Positions 1 through 7,751 of a DNA stretch of 64,000 bases are shown here, piece by piece. The translations under genes and the position numbers were made by a program. Below the pieces are notes generated by a model. The model saw only the letters and a list, made by a program, of their open reading frames with translations. It did not search any database and was not told the origin of the DNA. Origin of the DNA: Gammaproteobacteria bacterium (GTDB lineage Bacteria > Pseudomonadota > Gammaproteobacteria > Eutrophobiales > Eutrophobiaceae); contig SCUJ01000005.1 of NCBI GenBank assembly GCA_004297165.1, positions 1 to 64,000 of the forward strand, given 5' to 3'. The first letter of the stretch is position 1; every line of letters starts with the position of its first letter.

Positions 1-47
1 CCCTAACCCCTAACCCCTAACCCCTAACCCCTATCCCCTATCCCCAT
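1..47. repeat. Heptanucleotide tandem repeat (CCCTAAC / GGGGTTA), open at left edge
   Basis: Four perfect CCCTAAC units are followed by two CCCTATC variants and a decayed CCCATC unit. On the minus strand this reads as GGGG runs every seven bases, so the strand has G-quadruplex potential. The array continues beyond the window, so its length is unknown. It encodes the last residues (Met-Gly-Ile-Gly-Asp-Arg-Gly) and the TAG stop of the ABC exporter. As seven is not a multiple of three, copy-number change would alter the C-terminal tail. It resembles telomeric DNA only by chance of motif. Confidence 0.85.
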
Positions 48-2132
48 CAATTCCCCATGCGCGCCCCCCTCCGCGATCCTCCCTTTCTCGATGACGATGA
101 TCTTTCCGGCCGTGCGCAGGGCGCTGAGGCGGTGGGCAATGATGAACACCGTTCTGCCTTTGCAGATGGCCTGCATGTTCTGCTGGATGATGTGTTCGGA
201 TTCGTAATCCAGGGCGCTGGTGGCCTCGTCGAGGATCAGGATCCGCGGTCTGGCGATGAGCGCGCGGGCGATGGCGAGGCGCTGCCGTTGTCCGCCCGAA
301 AGATTACAGCCGTGTTCGCCCACCACGGTATCGTAGCCTTCCGGCAATTCGAGGATGAACTCATGCGCGCCGGCCAGTTTCGCGGACTCCACCACGCGCT
401 CCATGGGCAACGCGGGATCGCAGAGGGCGATGTTCTCGCGCACCGTGCGGTTGAACAGGACGTTCTCCTGCAAGACGACGCCGATGTTGCGCCGCAGCCA
501 GACCGTATCCACCAGGGCGAGATCCACGCCGTCCACCAGCACGCGTCCGCTTTGCGGCACATACAGGCGCTGGATGAGTTTGGTCAGGGTGCTCTTGCCC
601 GATCCGGAACGGCCGACGATGCCGATCACCTCGCCGGGCGAAACGACGAATGAGACATCATGCAGCACCTCCGGCGTATCGGGCCGGTAACGAAAACTCA
701 CATTCTCGAAACTCACCTGCCCTGCCAGCTCCGGCAACGAGGCGCGCCCAGGGCGGTAGGCGGGTTCCGGCCGGGTATTGAGAATATCGCCGAGACGCTG
801 CACCGAGACCCCGGCCTGCTGGAAATCCTGCCAGAGCTGCACCAGCCGCAGGATCGGGCCGCTGACCCTTCCCGAGAGCATGTTGAAGGCGATCAACTGG
901 CCCACCGTCAACTCGCCTGCGATGACCAGTCTCGCCCCGATCCACAGGATGAGGACCACCGTCGCCTTGTTGATGAAGGCGGCGCACTGGCCCGCGATGT
1001 TTCCCAGGTTGGTCGCGCGGAAGCCCGCCTTCACGTAACCCGCAAGCTGCTCATCCCACCGTCTCTGGCATTGGGGTTCCACGGCGCCGGCCTTGATCGT
1101 CTCGATGCCGCTGATGGTCTCGACCAGGAAGGCTTGATTCTCCGCGCCCCGGTTGAATTTCTCATGCAGCCGGGCCCTGAGCGTCGGCGTCACCAGCGCG
1201 GCCAGCAAGGCATAACACGGCATGGCGCCAAGGACAACGCAGGTCAGCGTCCCACTGTAGACGGCCATTACCGCAACGAAGATCACCGTGAAGAAGAGAT
1301 CGATCACGAGCGTCAGGCTGGATCCGGTGATGAAATTCCGGATGCTCTCCAGCTCCCGCACCCTGGCGACGGTATCGCCGACGCGGCGGATCTCGAAGTA
1401 ACTCAGGGGCAGCCGCAACAGCCGCTGGAACAGTCCGGAACCCAGGGTCACGTCGATCCGGTTGCAGGTATGCGCAAAGACATACGCCCGCAGGCCATTC
1501 AGGATGACCTCGAAGACAGAGACCGCCAGCAGTCCGGCGGCGAGGACGTCCAGCGTGGTGAGGCCGCGGTGGACCAGAACCTTGTCGATGACCACCTGAA
1601 AGAAGAGCGGCGTGATCAGCGCGAAGATCTGCATGAAGAAAGACGCCAGCAGGACCTCGCCCAGTAGCTGTTTGTACTTCCATATCGCCGGGATAAACCA
1701 GGCGAAATTGAAGCGCTCGATCTCGCCCGCAAGACCGGATCGGCGGGTGACCAGGATCAGATCGCCTGTCCAGGCGGTTTCGAACTCCGCGCGGGATAAA
1801 CTTGCCGGCTGCCTTTGCGCCGGGTCATGCGCCAGTACCTTTTCTTCTTTCTCGGCGACCTTCAGCACCAGGTGATAATCCCCTCCACGACGCCTGGCGA
1901 TGGCGGGCAGCGGGGTTTTGCGCAGACGGGACCACTGGCTCGATAATCTTTTCGCCTTCAATCCGAGCGAGCGCGCGGCGCGGATGATCTCCATGTCCGA
2001 GAAGGACCGGCCGGATTGGCCGAATTGATGCTGCAATTGGGAGGGATCGGCCGGCAGGCCGTGCAGCCGCGCGAGGAGGATCAGGCAGGCGAGACCGCTG
2101 TCGAGTTCCATTTCGGTGATGCGTCCCTGCAC
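24..2132 (-). CDS. Type I secretion ABC exporter, HlyB-like, with inactive C39-like domain
   Basis: A 702-residue half-transporter fusing membrane and ATPase domains, of the family that drives one-step export of RTX-type proteins or peptides across both membranes. Residues 1-130 are a C39-like domain in which the catalytic Cys position is Ser (L-D-S-G-L-A-C-L, about residue 12). It should therefore bind substrate rather than cleave a leader, as in HlyB. Transmembrane helices span about 150-430. The ATPase has Walker A GRSGSGKST (about 507), signature LSGGQ, Walker B ILILDEATSALD and the H-loop AHR. The start is GTG with GGAGG five bases upstream. The C-terminus and stop lie in the heptamer array. 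No HlyD-like adaptor, TolC or toxin is in the window; partners may lie to the left. Confidence 0.9.
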   Translation of the reverse strand: MQGRITEMELDSGLACLILLARLHGLPADPSQLQHQFGQSGRSFSDMEIIRAARSLGLKAKRLSSQWSRLRKTPLPAIARRRGGDYHLVLKVAEKEEKVLAHDPAQRQPASLSRAEFETAWTGDLILVTRRSGLAGEIERFNFAWFIPAIWKYKQLLGEVLLASFFMQIFALITPLFFQVVIDKVLVHRGLTTLDVLAAGLLAVSVFEVILNGLRAYVFAHTCNRIDVTLGSGLFQRLLRLPLSYFEIRRVGDTVARVRELESIRNFITGSSLTLVIDLFFTVIFVAVMAVYSGTLTCVVLGAMPCYALLAALVTPTLRARLHEKFNRGAENQAFLVETISGIETIKAGAVEPQCQRRWDEQLAGYVKAGFRATNLGNIAGQCAAFINKATVVLILWIGARLVIAGELTVGQLIAFNMLSGRVSGPILRLVQLWQDFQQAGVSVQRLGDILNTRPEPAYRPGRASLPELAGQVSFENVSFRYRPDTPEVLHDVSFVVSPGEVIGIVGRSGSGKSTLTKLIQRLYVPQSGRVLVDGVDLALVDTVWLRRNIGVVLQENVLFNRTVRENIALCDPALPMERVVESAKLAGAHEFILELPEGYDTVVGEHGCNLSGGQRQRLAIARALIARPRILILDEATSALDYESEHIIQQNMQAICKGRTVFIIAHRLSALRTAGKIIVIEKGRIAEGGAHGELMGIGDRG

Positions 2133-2232
2133 TGAAGCCTCCCTATGTTATCGCCATAATCCGTTTATGCGACAGTCATCTCCAACCTGTCGTGGCTCAA
2201 TCATAACCCCGGAGTTTTTTTCTGTATATGTA

Positions 2233-4851
2233 TCACCGTGGCTTGTCCGGCTCGCCGTTCGGCGAAAGCCGGATGCCAAGCGTCGCCGCCCGATCCTTGA
2301 CCCGCTCGGCCATCGCCCGCCGGACCTGCGCCATCTCGCGATAGGCCCGCGCATTCTCCCGGATCTGCGCGTAGCGCTCGAAGGCCTCGCGGATGGTCTT
2401 GCGCAGATCCGCGCCCCGGACCGGCTGGCCAATCACCTTGTAGACCTCGCCTTCGTTGACGGCCTCGGCGAGGCCCTCCACATCGGCGTTCGCGGTCACC
2501 GCGATCCGGATCGGCTCGGCATCGATCGTCCGGACCCGGCGCAGGAACTCCACGCCACTCATCCCCGGCAGGGTCTCACCGACGACGATGACCCCCGCCT
2601 TTTCCACGCCGACAAGGTCCAGGGCCTCCTGGGGATTGGCGGCGCGGATGATCCGGTAACCGTCGCGGCCCAGGGCTCGCTTGCAGGCCTCCCACAGATC
2701 CGTCCCGGCGCCCGCCAGCAACAGGGTATGCGGGGTTGCGCCGGCGAGGATCTCGGGCCGGATGGAGCGTCCCTCCCGGAGCAGGACCCCGAAATCCGCC
2801 GCCGGCAACGGCCGGCTGAAATAAAAACCCTGCATGATGTCGCAAAAATGCGCGTGCAGGTAGGTCATCTGCTCCTCGGTCTCCACCCCCTCGGCGATGA
2901 CCTTCAATCCGAGTTCGTGGGCCAGCGTCACCACCGCCTTGACGATGGCGGCGGTGTGCGGGTCACGGGTGACATGCTGGATGAAGCCGCGATCGATCTT
3001 CACGTAATCGAACGGGAAATGCCGGAGATAGATGAGCGAGGAATAGCCGGTGCCAAAATCGTCCAGGGACAACTCCACGCCGGAAGGGCGCAGCTCGGCG
3101 AGTATCGCCCGGGTGCGTTCCGGGTGGCGCATCAGCATGGACTCGGTCAGTTCGAGATTGAGGCTGTGGTTCTGCAGGCCGCTGCCCCGCAGCGCCTCAT
3201 CGATCGTTCGCTTCAGGTCGTGCCGATCGAACTGCCGCGCCGACACATTCACGGCCACCGACAGTTCCGGCAGTCCGGCTTGCCGCCACGCGGCGGCCTG
3301 GGCGCAGGCCGTGGCCAGCACCCAATCGCCGATCGGCACAATGAGCCCGGTCTCCTCCGCGAGCGGGATGAAGTCGAGCGGCGGCACCAGCCCCTTCACT
3401 GGATGTTGCCAGCGCAACAATGCCTCCGCGCCGACAATCGTCCCGCTGAAGAGATCCACCGTCGGCTGGTAATGCAGCGTCAGCTCTTCGCGCTCCAGGG
3501 CCCGGCGCAACTCCGTCTCCAGCTCCAGCCAGCGGCGGCTCTTCGCGCTCATCTCGGCGGAATAAAATTGATACTGGTTGCGTCCGCTCTCCTTGACGCG
3601 GTACATCGCCGCGTCGGCGTGTTTGAGCAGGGTCGCGCCCTCCGCGCCGTCGTCCGGGAAGATTGCGAACCCGATGCTGCAAGTGCCATAGATCTCCTGT
3701 CCGCCCAGGGTCACAGGCTCGGTCACCGCCTGCCGGATCCGCTCGGCGATGGTGCTAATCGCCTCCGGCGTGCCGGGGTTCGGCAGGAGCAGGGCGAACT
3801 CGTCCCCGCCCACGCGCGCCAGCGTGTCGCCCTGACGCAGACACTTGCCGAGCCGTACGCTCACCGTGATCAGCAGTTCGTCACCCGCGCTGTGGCCCAG
3901 ACTGTCATTGACGAACTTGAAATGATCCAGATCGATGAAGGCGACGGCCACCTGCTCCTCGCGCCGGCGCGCCTCGCTCAGGGCATGATCCAGACGGTCC
4001 AGGTAGAGGTTGCGGTTGGGTAGTTCGGTCAGGGCGTCATGGGTGGCCTGGAAGGCCAGCCGCTCCTCGTAGTGTATGCGATCGGAGATATCCTCCTGGA
4101 TGGTGACGTAATTCGTGATTGCCCCATCCTTGTCGCGGATCGAGAAGATGGTGTTGCTTATCCAGAAGTTCGTCCCGTCCTTGCGGCGGTTCAGCAGCGT
4201 GCCATGCCACTCGCCGCCGCCAGCGATGGTGTTCCACATCTCGCGGTAGATCCCCTCGGGATTGCCCTCGGCCCTGAGCAAGCGCAGATTGCGGCCGTGC
4301 ATCTCCTCCTGGCTGTAGCCGCTGATGCTGGCGAACTTCTGGTTGACATACTCGACGTCGCCTTCTTTATCGGTGATCGCCACCGCCACCGCGCTTTGTT
4401 CGATGATGCGTTGAAAATTCTCCGCGCGCTGCAAGGCGGTCATCCGCGCCTCGCGCAACCGCTGCTGCGTCGCCGTCTTCTCCAGCACCGATCGCAAACG
4501 CACCGCCAGGCTGTTATATCCGCGCCGACCCTTCAGTACATAATCGTCGAAACCCGCCTGCATGGCCGTCACCGCCACCTCTTCGTTGCCGGAGCCGGTC
4601 AGCATCATCACCGGACAGTCGGGGTAACGGGCGCGGAGCCGCCGGAACAGGTCGATGCCGTCGGTCCATTCCAGCCAGTAATCGACGATCGCGATGTCGA
4701 AACCGCCGGCCTCCATATGGCGCGCGAATTCCGCCTCGGTCCCGGCTATCTGGCACTGGGCCCCGGGGAATCCCTCCCGGATCTGCTGCAAGGCCAGTTC
4801 GACATCCTCGGGGATATCGTCTACCAACAGTATGCGCGGTGGTGCAACCAT
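2233..4851 (-). CDS. REC-PAS-GGDEF-EAL-REC c-di-GMP regulator
   Basis: An 872-residue cytosolic response regulator. The order is a receiver (about 5-125, acceptor Asp57 in IVDYWLEW), a PAS domain (about 145-265), GGDEF (intact GGDEF near 347), EAL (intact EAL near 475, with DDFGTGYSSL) and a second receiver-like domain (about 715-830). In the last domain the expected acceptor Asp appears as Glu (VVGETLPGMSG), so it probably cannot be phosphorylated. Both catalytic motifs look intact, so the protein could make and/or degrade c-di-GMP; which dominates cannot be read from sequence. ATG start with GGAGAGG just upstream. It follows the REC-kinase gene after about 145 bases that hold a palindromic repeat, and may respond to that kinase. 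Confidence 0.92.
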   Translation of the reverse strand: MVAPPRILLVDDIPEDVELALQQIREGFPGAQCQIAGTEAEFARHMEAGGFDIAIVDYWLEWTDGIDLFRRLRARYPDCPVMMLTGSGNEEVAVTAMQAGFDDYVLKGRRGYNSLAVRLRSVLEKTATQQRLREARMTALQRAENFQRIIEQSAVAVAITDKEGDVEYVNQKFASISGYSQEEMHGRNLRLLRAEGNPEGIYREMWNTIAGGGEWHGTLLNRRKDGTNFWISNTIFSIRDKDGAITNYVTIQEDISDRIHYEERLAFQATHDALTELPNRNLYLDRLDHALSEARRREEQVAVAFIDLDHFKFVNDSLGHSAGDELLITVSVRLGKCLRQGDTLARVGGDEFALLLPNPGTPEAISTIAERIRQAVTEPVTLGGQEIYGTCSIGFAIFPDDGAEGATLLKHADAAMYRVKESGRNQYQFYSAEMSAKSRRWLELETELRRALEREELTLHYQPTVDLFSGTIVGAEALLRWQHPVKGLVPPLDFIPLAEETGLIVPIGDWVLATACAQAAAWRQAGLPELSVAVNVSARQFDRHDLKRTIDEALRGSGLQNHSLNLELTESMLMRHPERTRAILAELRPSGVELSLDDFGTGYSSLIYLRHFPFDYVKIDRGFIQHVTRDPHTAAIVKAVVTLAHELGLKVIAEGVETEEQMTYLHAHFCDIMQGFYFSRPLPAADFGVLLREGRSIRPEILAGATPHTLLLAGAGTDLWEACKRALGRDGYRIIRAANPQEALDLVGVEKAGVIVVGETLPGMSGVEFLRRVRTIDAEPIRIAVTANADVEGLAEAVNEGEVYKVIGQPVRGADLRKTIREAFERYAQIRENARAYREMAQVRRAMAERVKDRAATLGIRLSPNGEPDKPR

Positions 4852-4903
4852 TACCTCTCCCCTTGTAAAAACCTATATAAAGGAACCTCTGATTAAGCAT
4901 CCA

Positions 4904-4973
4904 CCGTTCGGGCTGAGCTTGTCGAAGCCCTTGATTTTACGAGTGCGCATTTCGACAGGCTCAATGCGAACGG
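4904..4973. repeat. Palindromic intergenic repeat (PFGLSLSKP type)
   Basis: Two arms, CCGTTCGGGCTGAGCTTG (4904 onwards) and an imperfect reverse complement ending GCGAACGG at 4973, flank a short spacer and can form a long hairpin. This repeat is widespread between proteobacterial genes and produces the spurious peptide PFGLSLSKP when translated. Here it separates the kinase gene from the GGDEF-EAL gene and could act as an mRNA-stabilising or terminating structure. Confidence 0.75.
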
Positions 4974-4995
4974 ACTTATTCAGAATTTCCACAAC

Positions 4996-6192
4996 TCACG
5001 GCAACGTGAAATAAAAGGCCGCGCCCCGGCCCGTTTCGCCCTCCGCCCACACCCGGCCGCGATGCCGCGCAATGGCGCGCCGCACCGTCGCCAGCCCGAT
5101 TCCCTCGCCCGGGAACTGCTCCGCCGGATGCAGGCGGCGGAAGGCCCCGAACAAGACCCCGACCCGCTGCATGTCGAAGCCCGCGCCGTTGTCGCGCACG
5201 CAATAGACCGTCTCGCCGCCCTCCTCGCGGCAACCGAATTCGACCTCGGCCGCGGCCTTCCCGCGGGTGAATTTCCAGGCGTTGTCGAGCAGATTGGTCA
5301 GGGCCACGCGCAACAGCCCCGGGTCGCCCTGCGCCGCCATATCCGCCTGGGCCGTGAAGCGCACCGCGCGGCCGGGCTCCGCGCGTTGCAGGTTCGCGGC
5401 GATCCTGCGCGCGAGGGCGGAGAGATCGACCGCCCGTTCCTGCATCTCCTTCGCGGTAACATGGGCCAGGATGAGGAGCGCGTCGATCAGCCGGTTCATC
5501 TCTTCGGCGGCGGTCTCGATCCGCCGCAGATTTTCCAATCCTGCCGCATCCAGCGCGGCGGCCGCGGTTTTCATCAGATGCCCGGAAAAGCCCTCGATCG
5601 CGCGCACCGGCCGGCGGAGATCATGGGACACCGAATGACTGAATGACCGCAGTTCCTCGTTGGTCTCCGCCAGTTGCGCATTGGCCTTGAGCAGTTCCTT
5701 CTCGATCTGCCGCCGGCGCTCGATCTCCACCTCCAGCAGCCGGTTGGTCTCGGCCAGATCGGCGGCCCGCCGCTCCGCCAGCGTGCGATATTCCACGAGC
5801 CGCAGCAGGTTCCGCACCCGCGCCAGCAAGTCGGCGCGATCCGCCGGTTTGGCGATAAACTCCTCCGCGCCATCTTCCAGCGCGCGCAGCATGGATTCGC
5901 GGTCGCCCAACGCCGTCAGCATGATGACCGGTATGGCCCGTGCCCCTGGGTCCGCCTTCAGGCGCCGCACGACCTCGAAGCCGTCCATCCCCGGCATCAT
6001 GACATCGAGCAGGATGAGATCGGGTGGCGCGCGGGAGATCTCCGCGAGCGCCTCGGCGCCGCTGCCGGCGGTTCTCACGGCATGACCCTCTGCGGTCAGC
6101 GCCGTGGCAATGCTCCGGCTGCCGCGCAGATCGTCATCGACGATCAAGATGGCGGCCGGCCGGCGTTCCTGCGCTGGATCCGCGGACGTCAA
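4996..6192 (-). CDS. REC-histidine kinase (receiver at N-terminus)
   Basis: A 398-residue cytosolic kinase. An N-terminal receiver (about 14-130, LILLDVMMPGMDGF) leads through a short coiled coil (about 135-180) to a HisKA domain with the H-box SHSVSHDLRRPVRAI. The HATPase follows with an N-box (NLLDNAWKFT), G1 (DNGAGFD) and G2 (GEGIGLA). The layout resembles phytochrome-type and sigma-factor-activating kinases that are switched by an upstream phosphorylation. It starts with TTG sharing the TTGA overlap with the stop of the REC-HD-GYP gene, so the two are translationally coupled. Its cognate output may be the receivers next door. Confidence 0.9.
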   Translation of the reverse strand: MTSADPAQERRPAAILIVDDDLRGSRSIATALTAEGHAVRTAGSGAEALAEISRAPPDLILLDVMMPGMDGFEVVRRLKADPGARAIPVIMLTALGDRESMLRALEDGAEEFIAKPADRADLLARVRNLLRLVEYRTLAERRAADLAETNRLLEVEIERRRQIEKELLKANAQLAETNEELRSFSHSVSHDLRRPVRAIEGFSGHLMKTAAAALDAAGLENLRRIETAAEEMNRLIDALLILAHVTAKEMQERAVDLSALARRIAANLQRAEPGRAVRFTAQADMAAQGDPGLLRVALTNLLDNAWKFTRGKAAAEVEFGCREEGGETVYCVRDNGAGFDMQRVGVLFGAFRRLHPAEQFPGEGIGLATVRRAIARHRGRVWAEGETGRGAAFYFTLP

Positions 6193-7244
6193 TCCTGTAT
6201 CTCCGCGTAGATCCGGGACATCTCGCCCGCGCGGTCCGCGAAGGCCCCGTGCACGGCGGGGTCGAAATGCCCCGGCTGCGTGCGGTCGTCGCCCTCGGTA
6301 ATAATCGCCAGCGCCCGCTCGTGGCTGAAGGCGGGTTTGTAGGGCCGCCGGGAGCGCAGCGCGTCATAGACATCGCAGACCGCCATGATGCGCGCCGGCA
6401 GCGGGATCGACTCGCCCTTGAGTCCGCCGGGATAACCGCTGCCGTCCCAGCGCTCATGATGGCCGAGGGCGATCGCGCGCGCCATCTCCAGGTACGGCGA
6501 GTCGCCGCTCTCGAGGATCCGCGCCCCGAAGTCGCTGTGGGATTTCATGATCGCCCATTCGTCCGGCGTCAGGGTCCCGGGCTTCAGCAGCACATGATCG
6601 GGAATTGCGATCTTACCCACGTCGTGCATGGGACTCGCGTAGAAGATGTGATCGCAGAACGCGGCGTCCTGCCCCAGGGTCCGCGCCAGATCGCGGGTGT
6701 AATGCGAGACCCGCTGCACATGCGCCCCGGTGTCCTCGTCCTTGTACTCGGCCGCGCTGGTCATGATGTAGATGGTCTCGCGATAGCTCTTCCAGAGGTC
6801 CGCGGTGCGCTCCGCCACCTGGGCCTCGAGCCGGCGGTTGTATTCGGCGAGAAAGTTCTGATACTCCTTCAGCCGCAGCAGATTACGCACGCGGATCTGG
6901 AGTTCGGCGCGATCCACCGGCTTGTTGAGGAACTCCTCCGCGCCAAGATACAGGGCCTTGATCTTGGAATCGCGGTCTTCCAGCGCCGTGATCATGATGA
7001 TCGGGATGTTCTTCGTGCGCGAGTCCGCCTTCAGCCGTCCGGCGACCTCGAAGCCGGAGAGCCCCGGCATCATGATGTCGAGCAGGATGAGGTCCGGCAG
7101 CCGCTCCCGCAACTGGGAAAGGCATTCCTGCCCCGAAAGGGCCGCCATGGTCCCATAGCCCTCGGCCTCGAGTTGCGCCTTCAGCAGCCGCGTGTTGCGC
7201 TCGTCGTCGTCGACGATCATGATGATTGGCTCGGTTGTATTCAT
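6189..7244 (-). CDS. REC-HD-GYP cyclic-di-GMP phosphodiesterase
   Basis: A 351-residue two-domain response regulator. The receiver (about 5-125) has LILLDIMMPGLSGF and the conserved Lys (LNKPVD). After a short linker helix comes an HD-GYP domain with the metal-binding HDVGK and the signature DGSGYPGGL, so the hydrolase should be active, cleaving c-di-GMP to pGpG or GMP. The chosen start is the ATG at 7244, which sits behind GGGGAG and overlaps the stop of the preceding receiver gene (ATGA). A longer frame to 7349 only reads the upstream gene out of frame. Confidence 0.93.
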   Translation of the reverse strand: MNTTEPIIMIVDDDERNTRLLKAQLEAEGYGTMAALSGQECLSQLRERLPDLILLDIMMPGLSGFEVAGRLKADSRTKNIPIIMITALEDRDSKIKALYLGAEEFLNKPVDRAELQIRVRNLLRLKEYQNFLAEYNRRLEAQVAERTADLWKSYRETIYIMTSAAEYKDEDTGAHVQRVSHYTRDLARTLGQDAAFCDHIFYASPMHDVGKIAIPDHVLLKPGTLTPDEWAIMKSHSDFGARILESGDSPYLEMARAIALGHHERWDGSGYPGGLKGESIPLPARIMAVCDVYDALRSRRPYKPAFSHERALAIITEGDDRTQPGHFDPAVHGAFADRAGEMSRIYAEIQD

Positions 7245-7639
7245 GTTGACTCCCCAGGTTGATTTCCGGCGTCGCGCCTTGCGAGCAGCGCGCCGATGAT
7301 GTCCAGAAACTCTTTGTAGTGATAGGGCTTGGCGATGACGGCGGCGCAACCCACGGCAAGGATCTCCGTCTGCGGATGCTCCGGCATGTAGGAGGTGACC
7401 GCGATCACCGGGATGCCCCGCGTGGCCGGGTCCTCCTTGAGCCGCCCGGTCGCCTTCAGGCCGTCCATGCCGGGCAGTTGCAGGTCCATGAGGATGAGGT
7501 CCGGGATGCGCAGGCGCGCGAGCGGCAGACCGGCCTCCGCGTCGGTCGCCTCCAGCACGGCGTAACCGGATTTTCCCAGCAGGGTCGCGGCGAGCCGCAG
7601 GTGCTTCGGGTTGTCTTCGATGATCAGTATCGTCTTCAT
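7241..7639 (-). CDS. Stand-alone receiver protein (DivK/CheY-like)
   Basis: 132 residues, a single receiver domain with no output. The acidic pair is IIEDN near the N-terminus, the phospho-acceptor lies in LILMDLQLPGMDG, and the conserved Lys is in IAKPY. Such proteins shuttle phosphate between kinases or bind partners allosterically. The stop overlaps the REC-HD-GYP start by four bases, so it is the first gene of a three-gene coupled set (receiver, HD-GYP, kinase). Its closest look-alike in the window is the receiver at 13343-13723. Confidence 0.92.
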   Translation of the reverse strand: MKTILIIEDNPKHLRLAATLLGKSGYAVLEATDAEAGLPLARLRIPDLILMDLQLPGMDGLKATGRLKEDPATRGIPVIAVTSYMPEHPQTEILAVGCAAVIAKPYHYKEFLDIIGALLARRDAGNQPGEST

Positions 7640-7679
7640 GTTTCAGGTACGTCTCCGCTGCTCTTCAACGTTCAAGATC

Positions 7680-7751
7680 GTAGGGTGGGCACGCCGTTCG
7701 TGCCCACGCGGTAAATCATGTTGGGCATCATTTCATTCAGCCCAACCTACG
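7680..7751. repeat. Composite hairpin repeat (GTGGGCAC + TTGGGC units)
   Basis: Two palindromes in tandem: GTAGGGTGGGCAC...GTGCCCACGCGG (7680-7711) and GTTGGGCAT...AGCCCAACCTACG (7719-7751). Both families recur elsewhere in the window (10.96, 13.1, 13.25, 18.8 and 53.4 kb). The outer edge GCGTAG supplies the stop codon of the diguanylate cyclase gene at 7747-7749. Confidence 0.85.

Noticed and set aside
1-47. Telomere or eukaryotic contamination
   Set aside because: The unit is seven bases with GGGG and sits at the end of a bacterial ABC exporter gene on a clearly bacterial contig.
660-1667. Plus-strand ORF of 335 codons opposite the ABC exporter
   Set aside because: Low-complexity Arg/His/Gln-rich translation without domain features; a shadow of the exporter gene.
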